A DNA stretch of 64,000 bases from contig DASRRH010000036.1 in NCBI GenBank assembly GCA_035695825.1, positions 23,916 to 87,915 of the forward strand, in the 5' to 3' direction. Within the stretch, counting starts at the first letter, position 1, and every line of letters begins with the position of its first letter. A program made the position numbers and the translations under genes. Below, one piece after another: positions 9,420 through 16,513 of the stretch. A model generated the notes under the pieces. It saw only the letters and a list, made by a program, of their open reading frames with translations. It did no database searches and was not told where the DNA came from. Origin of the DNA: JAKEFM01 sp035695825. Its GTDB lineage: Bacteria; Planctomycetota; UBA1135; JAKEFM01.

Positions 9420-9465
9420 TTGACAAGACCGGAAAGGAAGGCTAACGGATAGGCTCTTGTTAGCC
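9420..9465 (+). promoter_or_regulatory. candidate promoter with overlapping dyad GGCTAAC-N12-GTTAGCC
   Basis: A perfect TTGACA (9420-9425) is followed after 17 bases by TAACGG (9443-9448), a possible weak -10. Overlapping it is an exact inverted repeat, GGCTAAC at 9440-9446 and GTTAGCC at 9459-9465. Its position between divergent nadB and the small ORF/lexA suggests an operator; LexA itself is an obvious candidate binder, but this is inference. Confidence 0.4.
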
Positions 9466-9524
9466 CCAAGGACTTGCGGGGACGCCCGGCGCGCCCCCAA
9501 TATGGTCGAGAACAGGAGGCAGCC

Positions 9525-9611
9525 ATGATCACGAGTGCGAGACCCTACTTCCGGCGGCTCGGGACGACCTTCTTCTTCGCCCTCCTCATCGTCGTCGCGG
9601 TCTTCTCGTAG
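9525..9611 (+). CDS. 28-residue putative membrane protein upstream of lexA
   Basis: A short frame starting with ATG, preceded by an excellent AGGAGG five bases upstream. It encodes 28 residues: a basic N-terminus (TSARPYFRRLG) followed by one hydrophobic helix (TTFFFALLIVVAVFS). This is the pattern of a single-pass small membrane protein. It ends 39-48 bases before lexA and may share its transcript. No family is recognised. A comparable small frame is found at 55270-55383. Confidence 0.45.
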   Translation: MITSARPYFRRLGTTFFFALLIVVAVFS

Positions 9612-9659
9612 GGCTCCTCCCCGTACCGCGGCGTTTGCCCTAGGCTTTCCGTGTCCGCC

Positions 9660-10280
9660 ATGGACGCTCCCCTGACCGAACGCCAGCACCGGGTCCTCCG
9701 GTTCATCGAAGAGTACTGGAGGGAGCGGGGCATCGCCCCGACCCTCGAGGAGATCGGCCGGCACCTCAAGGTCCACCGGGTCACCATCTTCGGCCACGTC
9801 CAGGAGCTGGTCCGGAAGGGGTACCTCGAGAAGACCGCCCCCCTCGCCTCCCGATCCCTCCGGGTGGTCCCGACCGAGGAACAGGGGTCGAAGAGGCCGA
9901 CCCTCCCCTTGCTCGGGGTGATCGCAGCGGGCTCTCCCCTCGAGGCGATCGAGAACGCCGAGACGCTCGACGTCGACGACCTCGTCCCCTCCGGCCCCGA
10001 CGTCTACGTCCTCAAGGTGAAGGGGGACTCGATGATCGAGGATGGGATCCGGGAAGGGGACTACATCCTCGTCCAGCGCCGCTCGACGGCCCGGAGCGGC
10101 GAGACCGTGGTCGCCGTCCTCGACGGGGGCGAGGCTACGTTGAAGCGCTTCTACCGCGAGGGGAGCCGGATCCGCCTCGAGCCCGCGAACCGGAACCTCT
10201 CCCCCATCGTCGTCGACAGCGTCGAGATCCGGGGCGTCGTGATCGGGTTGCTCCGCCGATACGGGCAGGGGCCTTCCTAA
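9660..10280 (+). CDS. lexA: LexA-type SOS repressor / self-cleaving S24 protein
   Basis: Transcriptional repressor of the DNA-damage response, 206 residues. The N-terminal winged helix is seen in LTERQHRVLRFIEEYWRERG and the recognition region LKVHRVTIFGHVQEL. The C-terminal peptidase has the cleavage site Ala90-Gly91 (VIAAGSP), the catalytic Ser124 in GDSMIEDGIREGD and Lys162 in EATLKRFYRE. The length is normal for LexA. GTG at 9651 is an alternative start that adds three residues; neither start has a clear ribosome-binding site. The dyad at 9440-9465 could be its own operator. RecA-stimulated cleavage would derepress its regulon. Confidence 0.93.
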   Translation: MDAPLTERQHRVLRFIEEYWRERGIAPTLEEIGRHLKVHRVTIFGHVQELVRKGYLEKTAPLASRSLRVVPTEEQGSKRPTLPLLGVIAAGSPLEAIENAETLDVDDLVPSGPDVYVLKVKGDSMIEDGIREGDYILVQRRSTARSGETVVAVLDGGEATLKRFYREGSRIRLEPANRNLSPIVVDSVEIRGVVIGLLRRYGQGPS

Positions 10281-10338
10281 CCGCTCTCGAGGAAGTTCCG
10301 TTCGAGCGATATCTCTCCGCCGGCCCGGCTCCTGACCT

Positions 10339-11670
10339 CTATTCCATCTCCCGGGCGGCCTCGGCGAGGACCTTCGCCCCGCGTTCGATTGCCTCCGGCC
10401 GGACGTCGAGGGCGGGCCGCAGGCGGATCGAGTGGGTCCCGCAGCGCAGGGCGAGGAGGCGCCGGCGGTAGAGCCGTTTCATCATTTCCTCCCGCGCCTC
10501 GGGCGTCGGCAGGTCGAAGGCGAGGAGGCAGCCCCGCCCGCGGACGTTGTGGAGAAGGCGTGGAAACTCGGCGGAGACCTGGCGAAGGAGCGCGAGGCCG
10601 AGCTCGCCCGCCGCCGCCGCGTTCTCCGCGAGCCCCTCGTCCCGGACGATCTCGAGGACGCGGCGGGAGCGGACCATGTCGACGAGGTTGCCCCCCCACG
10701 TCGAGTTGATCCGGCTCGATTCCCGGAGGACGTTGTCGGGGACCTCTTCGAGCCGCTGACCCGCGAAGAAGCCGCAGACCTGTGCCTTCTTCCCGAACGC
10801 GACGAGGTCGGGCTCGGCGCCGGGGAAGTGCTCGAAGCACCAGCGCTTGCCGGTCGCGAAGAACCCGGTCTGCACCTCGTCGTAGACGAGGAGGCATCCC
10901 TTCTCGTCGGCCATCCCCCGGAGGGAGCGGAGGAACTCGCCCCGGAAGTGGCGGTCCCCCCCCTCGCACTGGATCGGCTCGATCAGGATGCAGGCGACGT
11001 CCTCGCCGCGCTCGGAGAGGGCGGCGTCGATCTCCTCGAGGGCGGAGCGCTCCGCGGCGACCGTCCGGGCGAGGTTCTCCCCCTCGAGGGGAAAGGCGCA
11101 GGCGGGAGAGGAGACGCGCGGCCAGGGGAACTTGGGGAACAGGGCGACCTTCCGCGGGTCGGCCGTGTTCGTCAGGGAGAGGGTGTAGCCGCTGCGGCCG
11201 TGGAAGGCGTGGCGGAAGTGGAGGACCTGCGTCCCGGCCTCTCCCTTCGTCCCGGCGGCCCGGTTCTTCTTGACCCTCCAATCGAACGCGGCCTTCAGGG
11301 CGTTCTCGACCGCGAGCGCTCCCCCGTCGACGAAGAAGGTCCTCTCGTAGCCCGCCGGAAGGACCGTCTTCCCGAAGAGGTCGACGAACGCGGCGAACTC
11401 GGGGGTGTAGAAATCGGAGTTCGAGGGCTTGTTGACGGCGGCCCGGACGAGCTCGTCGAGGAAGTCCCGTTCGAAGAGAGCCGGGTGGTTCCAGCCGAGG
11501 GGAAGCGTCGAATAACAGGTGAAGAAGTCGAGGAAAACGTCCCCCGACCTCCCGTCGACGAGGTCCGAGCCCCGGCAGCGGGCGAGGTCGGGGACGATCG
11601 CCTCCCCGTCGACCAGGATGTGGGGGCGGAGGAGGTCGTGGACGGCCTTGGGGGAAGGGAGGGGGCGCAT
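10339..11670 (-). CDS. lat: L-lysine 6-transaminase (lysine epsilon-aminotransferase)
   Basis: PLP-dependent class III aminotransferase of 443 residues. It moves the epsilon-amino group of L-lysine to 2-oxoglutarate, giving 2-aminoadipate 6-semialdehyde and glutamate. Lat-family hallmarks are visible: FLDFFTCYSTLPLGWNHP near the N-terminus, FFVDGGALAVENALKAAFDW, FRHAFHGRSGYTLSLTNT, the PLP aspartate in VYDEVQTGF, and the Schiff-base lysine in FGKKAQV (Lys294 or Lys295). RINSTWGGNLVDMVR follows. These are close to the mycobacterial and actinobacterial lysine aminotransferases rather than to ornithine or acetylornithine enzymes. It lies 99 bases downstream of an aldehyde dehydrogenase in the same direction that could oxidise the product. 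Confidence 0.92.
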   Translation of the reverse strand: MRPLPSPKAVHDLLRPHILVDGEAIVPDLARCRGSDLVDGRSGDVFLDFFTCYSTLPLGWNHPALFERDFLDELVRAAVNKPSNSDFYTPEFAAFVDLFGKTVLPAGYERTFFVDGGALAVENALKAAFDWRVKKNRAAGTKGEAGTQVLHFRHAFHGRSGYTLSLTNTADPRKVALFPKFPWPRVSSPACAFPLEGENLARTVAAERSALEEIDAALSERGEDVACILIEPIQCEGGDRHFRGEFLRSLRGMADEKGCLLVYDEVQTGFFATGKRWCFEHFPGAEPDLVAFGKKAQVCGFFAGQRLEEVPDNVLRESSRINSTWGGNLVDMVRSRRVLEIVRDEGLAENAAAAGELGLALLRQVSAEFPRLLHNVRGRGCLLAFDLPTPEAREEMMKRLYRRRLLALRCGTHSIRLRPALDVRPEAIERGAKVLAEAAREME

Positions 11671-11723
11671 CGGGGGGAATCCGGGGAATCGCGGTGGAGC
11701 GGGCGGGGAGGGACCGGCCCCGG

Positions 11724-11739
11724 GAGATCCCGCGTGGGA
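11724..11739 (-). promoter_or_regulatory. intercistronic hairpin between aldehyde dehydrogenase and lat
   Basis: Perfect 6-bp stem GATCCC/GGGATC with a 4-base loop, in the 99-base spacer. There is no U-tract. It could moderate lat expression or mRNA stability, or be chance in GC-rich DNA. Confidence 0.25.
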
Positions 11740-11769
11740 TCCCGGGCCCGCCCCGAGGGCCCGTCCGCG

Positions 11770-13266
11770 CTACGGCTCCTTTCGGCTGTCGATCTGGGCC
11801 CGCTGCAGTCGCCCCGAGTAGTCGACGTAGACCGTCTTCCACTCGGTGAAGACCTCGAGGACGGCTCGCCCCGCCTCGCGGTGGCCGTTGCCCGTGTCCT
11901 TGACCCCCCCGAAGGGGAGCTGGACCTCGGCGCCGATCGTCGGCCCGTTCACGTACACGATCCCCGCCTCGACGTCGCGGATCGCCCGGAACGCGCGGTT
12001 CACGTCGCGCGTGTAGATCGAGGAGGACAGGCCGTAGGCCGTCCCGTTGAGGATCGCGATCCCCTCCTCGAGGGAGCCGCAACGGAGGATCGAGAGGACC
12101 GGTCCGAAGATCTCCTCCTGGGCGATCCGCATGTCGGGGCGCACGTTCGTAAAGACGGTCGGCCGGTAGAACCACCCGCGGTCGAGGACGCCCCCGGTCA
12201 GCCGCTCCCCCCCGGCGATCCGGGTCGCCCCCTCGTCGAGGCCGACCCGGACGTAGTGCTCGACCGTCTTCAACTGCGCCTCGCTCACGAGCGGGCCCAT
12301 CTCGCTCGCGGGATCGAGGCCGGGGCCGACCCGCAGGCGCTCGACGCGGTCGAGGAGCCGCTCCGTGAATGCGGAGATCGCCCGCTCCTCCACGATCACG
12401 CGCGAGGTCGCCGTGCAGCGCTGCCCCGCCGTGGCGAAGGCGCCCCACACCGCCCCGTCGACGGCGAGGTCGATGTCGGCGTCCGCGAGGACGATCTGGC
12501 CGTTCTTCCCGCCGAGCTCGAGGGAGCAGCGCTTGAGCCTCTTCCCCGCCGCCTCCGCGATCGTGCGGCCGACCTCGGTCGACCCGGTGAAGGAGACGCC
12601 CCGGACCCTCGGGTGCTCGACGAGCGGCTGGCCGACGGCGCGCCCTCCTCCCGTGACGAGGTTGACGACGCCCGGGGGGACCCCGGCGTCCGCGAGCGTG
12701 CGCACGAAGTTCGCTGCCGAGAGAGGGGTGTCGCTCGCGGGCTTGAAGACGACCGTGTTCCCGCAGACGAGGGCCGGGAAGATCTTCCACGACGGGATCG
12801 CCATGGGGAAGTTCCAGGGCGTGACGATCGCGAACACGCCGACCGGGCAGCGGATCGACATCCCGAACTTGTCGGGGAGCTCGACGGGGACCGTGTCCCC
12901 GAACATCCGCCGCCCTTCCCCCGCGGCGTAGAAGGCGGTGTCGATCGCCTCCTGCACGTCCCCGCGCGTCTCGTCGAGGATCTTGCCCATCTCGCGGGTC
13001 ATGTCCTGGGCGAGGACCTCCTTCCTCTCGGAGAGGAGCTCCCCGGCCCGCAACACGATCTCCGCCCGCTTCGGAGCCGGGAGGAGGCGCCAGGTCTCGA
13101 ACGCGCGGCTGGCGGCCGCGACGGCCGCCTCGACGTCGCGTGCGTCGCCGTCGGGGAAGTGCCCGACCAGGTCGGAGCGGTCGGCGGGGTTGCGGTTGTC
13201 GAACCACTTGCCGGACGAGGCGGCGACCCACTCGCCGCCGATCAGATTCAGGTTCTTCTCCGACAT
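11770..13266 (-). CDS. NAD(P)-dependent aldehyde dehydrogenase, probably 2-aminoadipate 6-semialdehyde dehydrogenase
   Basis: Aldehyde dehydrogenase superfamily protein of 498 residues. The catalytic cysteine is Cys284 in GQRCTA and the general-base glutamate is Glu250 in SLELGGKN, 34 residues apart as usual. Cofactor-binding parts are FAIVTPWNFP, VFKPASDTP and SFTGSTEVGR; the late EEIFGPVLSI motif is also present. Superfamily membership is certain, while the substrate is inferred from context. The gene sits directly upstream of lysine 6-aminotransferase, whose product is 2-aminoadipate 6-semialdehyde, so oxidation to 2-aminoadipate is the simplest role. Sequence alone could also fit a succinate- or glutarate-semialdehyde-type enzyme. 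Confidence 0.85.
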   Translation of the reverse strand: MSEKNLNLIGGEWVAASSGKWFDNRNPADRSDLVGHFPDGDARDVEAAVAAASRAFETWRLLPAPKRAEIVLRAGELLSERKEVLAQDMTREMGKILDETRGDVQEAIDTAFYAAGEGRRMFGDTVPVELPDKFGMSIRCPVGVFAIVTPWNFPMAIPSWKIFPALVCGNTVVFKPASDTPLSAANFVRTLADAGVPPGVVNLVTGGGRAVGQPLVEHPRVRGVSFTGSTEVGRTIAEAAGKRLKRCSLELGGKNGQIVLADADIDLAVDGAVWGAFATAGQRCTATSRVIVEERAISAFTERLLDRVERLRVGPGLDPASEMGPLVSEAQLKTVEHYVRVGLDEGATRIAGGERLTGGVLDRGWFYRPTVFTNVRPDMRIAQEEIFGPVLSILRCGSLEEGIAILNGTAYGLSSSIYTRDVNRAFRAIRDVEAGIVYVNGPTIGAEVQLPFGGVKDTGNGHREAGRAVLEVFTEWKTVYVDYSGRLQRAQIDSRKEP

Positions 13267-13384
13267 GGGGATGCGCGGGGGGAAAGGGGGCCGGGGAGAG
13301 AGGGGCCGGAGGCCCGTCGAGAAGGCGGGATAGCATAGGGCGCTGCGCGCGAGCCCGGCAACTCGGCGCGAGCCCGTCCCCCTC

Positions 13385-13783
13385 GTGCGACCTTTCGCCT
13401 TCCCGAAGCGCCTGCGCCTGCGCGGAGAGACGACCTTCCGGACGATCTTCCGGGAGGGGGTCCGGGCCCGCGGCGATCTCCTTCAGGTGATCGCGCGAGG
13501 AAACGGCCTCTCGGAGTCCCGCCTGGGTATCTCCGTCGGGCGCAAGGTGACTCGCTCCTCCCCCGAGCGCAATCGCCTGAAGCGCCTCGTGCGGGAGGCG
13601 TTCCGGCTGAACCGAGCCCGGTTCCCGGCCGGGCTCGACTTCGTCGTCTGCCCCATCGTTTCCGGCCGGACATTCGCCCTCGCCGCCGTCGCCGCCGAGC
13701 TGGAGCGGCTCGCGCGCCAGGCCGGAGCGAGGGCCGTGCGACCGCGGCCTCCGGCCCGCGTCCGGGAGGACCTCCCGCCGTGA
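13385..13783 (+). CDS. rnpA: ribonuclease P protein component
   Basis: Basic protein subunit of RNase P, 132 residues, which helps the catalytic RNA trim tRNA 5' leaders. It shows the family pattern PKRLRLRGETTFRTIFREG at the start, GISVGRKVTRSSPERNRLKRLVREAFR (the RNR signature) in the middle and a closing helix. The GTG start fits the normal family N-terminus. It overlaps yidD by 4 bases, the usual order. No rpmH is visible upstream, where one is common; the 118 bases before it lead to the divergent dehydrogenase gene. Confidence 0.93.
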   Translation: MRPFAFPKRLRLRGETTFRTIFREGVRARGDLLQVIARGNGLSESRLGISVGRKVTRSSPERNRLKRLVREAFRLNRARFPAGLDFVVCPIVSGRTFALAAVAAELERLARQAGARAVRPRPPARVREDLPP

Positions 13784-14010
13784 TCGTCCGGGCGATGGTC
13801 GGGGCGATCCGGCTCTACCAGCGCTGGATCGGGCCGCTCAAGGGGGACACCTGTCGCTACTGGCCGACCTGCTCGGAGTACGCGGCCGAGGCCATCGAGG
13901 ACCGCGGGCCGGCGATCGGCGTCGCTCTCGGCCTCTGGAGGCTCCTCCGATGCCACCCCCTCGCGCGCGGCGGCTTCGACCCCGTCCCGGCGCGGCGCCG
14001 GAGGGGTTGA
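13780..14010 (+). CDS. yidD: membrane protein insertion efficiency factor YidD
   Basis: Small protein of 76 residues of the YidD family, a membrane-associated factor that aids insertion of proteins by YidC. The diagnostic motif is present: YQRWIGPLKG, CRYWPTCSEYA, then WRLLRCHPLARGGFDPV with its conserved cysteines. The GTG start overlaps the rnpA stop (GTGA), so translation is coupled. yidC, which often follows, is absent here; the next gene is an SRPBCC-like protein. Confidence 0.93.
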   Translation: MIVRAMVGAIRLYQRWIGPLKGDTCRYWPTCSEYAAEAIEDRGPAIGVALGLWRLLRCHPLARGGFDPVPARRRRG

Positions 14011-14051
14011 GCCGCGGCGGGCCGTCCCGCGGCGGGAGACCTCGAGCCCCC

Positions 14052-14558
14052 TTGTCCGACCTCGTCGCCAGCTCCCGGGGGAAGGGCACGATCCGCCACT
14101 CGATCCTGGTCCCCGATCCTCGCGCGGCTCTCGTCGAACAGTTCTTCGACTTCGAGCATGTCCCCTTCGTCCACGGGCGAACCCTCGGACGAATCGAGGT
14201 GCTCTCCCTCGGCGACCACGAGTTGACCGGCGTCGTCCGCTGGCCGGTCCCCCGCCCCTTTCGGCTGCGCTCCGTCTTCCGCGAACGCTTCCACCCTCCG
14301 GACCGGATCACCAGCGAGGTCCTCGAGGGGTTCGGGAGCGGCGCTGCGTACGAGGCGCGGTTCACGCCGGAGGGAGAGGGGACGAGGGTCAAGGAGAGCC
14401 TCGACGTGCCGGGCTTTCGGGGGCTCCTCGCAGGATGGGGCCGCCGAGCAATCGTCGCAGCGATGCGGAGAGTCTGGGACGAGGACCTGAAGGTCCTCCT
14501 CAGTCGAAGAGGATGGCCCGGCATCGAGGCGGTCGGAATCTCGCGCGCCGAGCTGTGA
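14052..14558 (+). CDS. SRPBCC-like (START-fold) protein of unknown function
   Basis: About 168 residues. The sequence begins with charged residues, then ILVPDPRAALVEQFFDFEHVPFVHGRTLGRIEVLS, recalling the helix-grip (SRPBCC) fold of ligand-binding and ring-hydroxylase C-terminal domains (assignment by pattern only). Middle strands (HELTGVVRWPVPRPFRLRSV, YEARFTPEGEGTRVKES) and a long C-terminal helix fit that fold. I chose TTG at 14052 since residues further upstream overlap yidD and are Pro/Arg-rich; the start is uncertain. It lies 41 bases downstream of yidD in the same direction. No catalytic residues are evident. Confidence 0.55.
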   Translation: MSDLVASSRGKGTIRHSILVPDPRAALVEQFFDFEHVPFVHGRTLGRIEVLSLGDHELTGVVRWPVPRPFRLRSVFRERFHPPDRITSEVLEGFGSGAAYEARFTPEGEGTRVKESLDVPGFRGLLAGWGRRAIVAAMRRVWDEDLKVLLSRRGWPGIEAVGISRAEL

Positions 14559-14593
14559 AGGAGCCCGGCCCGAGGGCCCGCTAGACTTCTCTC

Positions 14594-15835
14594 GTGGACC
14601 GGCAGGCCGTCGAACTCTCGGCGCTCGGGTTCCAGGCCGTCGTCACGGCGCTCGCCGCGGCCGTCTACTACGGCCTCTGGCGCGAGCAGCGCCGCCCGTG
14701 GTTCGGGGCCTGGGCGTGCGCGTGGACCTTCTACGCAGCGCGCCTCGTCTTCATCTCCGCCTACATCCTCGAACGCCGGGACCTCTGGCTCTTCGCCCAT
14801 CAGGCGGCGGCGGGCCTGACGGCCCTCCTCCTCCTCGGGGCGGCCTTGCAGTTCTCTCGCGGGGTGCGGTGGCGGCCCGCCCACGCCTTTCTCGCCCTCC
14901 TCCCGGTCGCCTGGGCCGCCGTCGCGATCTACGGGATCCGGAACCAGGCGATCGCGTGGTCCTCCGCCGCCGCCTTGCTCTCCCTCCCCACCCTCTGGAC
15001 GGGGGTCGTCTTCTGGAAGCACCGGCGACGCAGTCCCTCGGCTGGGGCGACCGCGCTCGCGGCCACGTTCACCCTCTGGGGCCTCCACCACCTCGATTAC
15101 CCGCTCCTCCGGCCACTCGGCAGCGGGGTCTTCTACGGCGTCCTCGTCGACGTCCTCCTCATCGTCGCGGCCGCCGTCGGCACGCTCTTCCTCGTCCTCG
15201 GGGACGAGAGGCGGGCGCTCGAGGCCCGCCGCGTGGAGCTCGAGCAGCTCACGGGGCTTCTCCTGCGGACGCAGGAGGAGGAGCGGCGGCGCATTTCCCG
15301 GGAGCTGCACGACGAGGCGGGCCAGCTCCTGACGGCGGTGAAGATCGAGCTCGACCTCGAAGGGAGGGGCGAGGCGAGCCGGATGGTCGCCCGCGCCTTG
15401 GACCAGTTGCGCGACCTCTCGAACCTCCTCCGCCCCACCGTGCTCGACGACCTCGGCCTCCTCCCCGCGCTCCGGGCCCTCGTCGAGGACTTCCGCTCCC
15501 GGACGCGGATCGCGGTCTCGTTCGAGACCCCGGAGCGGATGGACGCGATCCCGTCCGACCTCGAGGTCGCCGTCTACCGCGTCGTGCAGGAGGCGCTGAC
15601 GAACGTCGCCCGGCACGCCAGCGCCGGAGCGGTCTCCGTCCGGCTGCGGCAGGCGGAGGGGTGCGTCTCGCTCGCCATCGAGGACGACGGTCGAGGGCTC
15701 GACGGCTCGCCCGAGCCCCATCTCGGACTCCTCGGGATGCGGGAGCGCGTCCACGCGCTGGGCGGCTCCCTCGCCGTCTCCGCGCAGCCGGGGCGAGGCT
15801 TCCGGATCGAGGCGACCCTTCCCGCAACCGCTTGA
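14594..15835 (+). CDS. NarL/DesK-type sensor histidine kinase with 7-helix membrane domain
   Basis: Sensor kinase of 413 residues. The first about 200 residues form roughly seven hydrophobic helices with no known sensor domain name. A coiled coil (DERRALEARRVELEQL) leads to the HisKA_3 dimerisation domain with phospho-acceptor His239 in RISRELHDEAGQLLTAVK. The HATPase_c domain has VVQEALTNVARHA (N box), IEDDGRGLDG (G1) and LGLLGMRERVHALGG (G2 region). The start is GTG. The response regulator gene begins inside its stop codon, so the pair form one two-component system. The signal is unknown. Confidence 0.9.
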   Translation: MDRQAVELSALGFQAVVTALAAAVYYGLWREQRRPWFGAWACAWTFYAARLVFISAYILERRDLWLFAHQAAAGLTALLLLGAALQFSRGVRWRPAHAFLALLPVAWAAVAIYGIRNQAIAWSSAAALLSLPTLWTGVVFWKHRRRSPSAGATALAATFTLWGLHHLDYPLLRPLGSGVFYGVLVDVLLIVAAAVGTLFLVLGDERRALEARRVELEQLTGLLLRTQEEERRRISRELHDEAGQLLTAVKIELDLEGRGEASRMVARALDQLRDLSNLLRPTVLDDLGLLPALRALVEDFRSRTRIAVSFETPERMDAIPSDLEVAVYRVVQEALTNVARHASAGAVSVRLRQAEGCVSLAIEDDGRGLDGSPEPHLGLLGMRERVHALGGSLAVSAQPGRGFRIEATLPATA

Positions 15836-16470
15836 AGATCCTCCTCGTCGACGACCACACCCTCGTCCGGGCTGGACTCCGGCGCATCCTCGAGACCCAG
15901 CCCGGATTCGCCGTCGTGCGAGAGGCGGCCGACGGGAACGCCGCCCTCGCGGCGCTCGACGAGACCTCGCCCGACGTCCTCGTCCTCGACCTCTCGATCC
16001 CCGGCAGGGACGGCTTCGAGGTCCTGCGGGCCGTCAAGGCGAAGCGCCCGCAGACGAAGGTCCTCGTCCTCACGATGCACGCCGACCCCGCCTACGTCGC
16101 CCGCGCGGTCCAGGAAGGGGCGGACGGCTACCTCCTCAAGGACTCCGCGGTCTCCGACCTCGTCCAGGCGCTCCGGGCCGTCCAGCAGGGGGGCGTCTAC
16201 TACAGCCCCGCCGTCCAGCGCCGGCTCGGGGAAATCCTCCGCCGGGGGCCGGCCCCCGCGCGGCCGATCGACCGCCTCACCGACCGCGAACGGCAGATCC
16301 TGAGGCACGTCGCCGAAGGGCTCACGACGAAGGGGATCGCCTCGAGGCTCGGGATCAGCGCCCGCACGGTGGAGACCCACCGGGCGAACCTGATGGACAA
16401 GCTCGACCTGCGCTCCGTCGCGCAGCTCACCCGGTTCGCCGTCCGGGAGGGGCTCCTCCGTTCCCCGTGA
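15832..16470 (+). CDS. NarL/FixJ-family response regulator
   Basis: DNA-binding response regulator of 212 residues. It has a receiver domain with acidic pocket VDDH, phospho-acceptor Asp53 (VLVLDLSIPGRDG), the conserved Thr in LVLTMHAD and Lys in GYLLKDSA. The LuxR-type helix-turn-helix follows (LTDRERQILRHVAEGLTTKGIASRLGISARTVETH with RANLMDKL). The TTG start overlaps the stop of the kinase gene (TTGA). It is the target of the kinase just upstream. Regulated genes cannot be inferred. Confidence 0.9.
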   Translation: MKILLVDDHTLVRAGLRRILETQPGFAVVREAADGNAALAALDETSPDVLVLDLSIPGRDGFEVLRAVKAKRPQTKVLVLTMHADPAYVARAVQEGADGYLLKDSAVSDLVQALRAVQQGGVYYSPAVQRRLGEILRRGPAPARPIDRLTDRERQILRHVAEGLTTKGIASRLGISARTVETHRANLMDKLDLRSVAQLTRFAVREGLLRSP

Positions 16471-16513
16471 CCCGGAGGAACGGGGCGGCGAGGCGGAGGA
16501 GGACGCCCCGGGG

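Noticed and set aside
14698..16470. 590-residue plus-strand frame spanning the kinase and regulator
   Set aside because: Only the last 212 codons (from TTG 15832) are a real gene; the rest overlaps the kinase in another frame.
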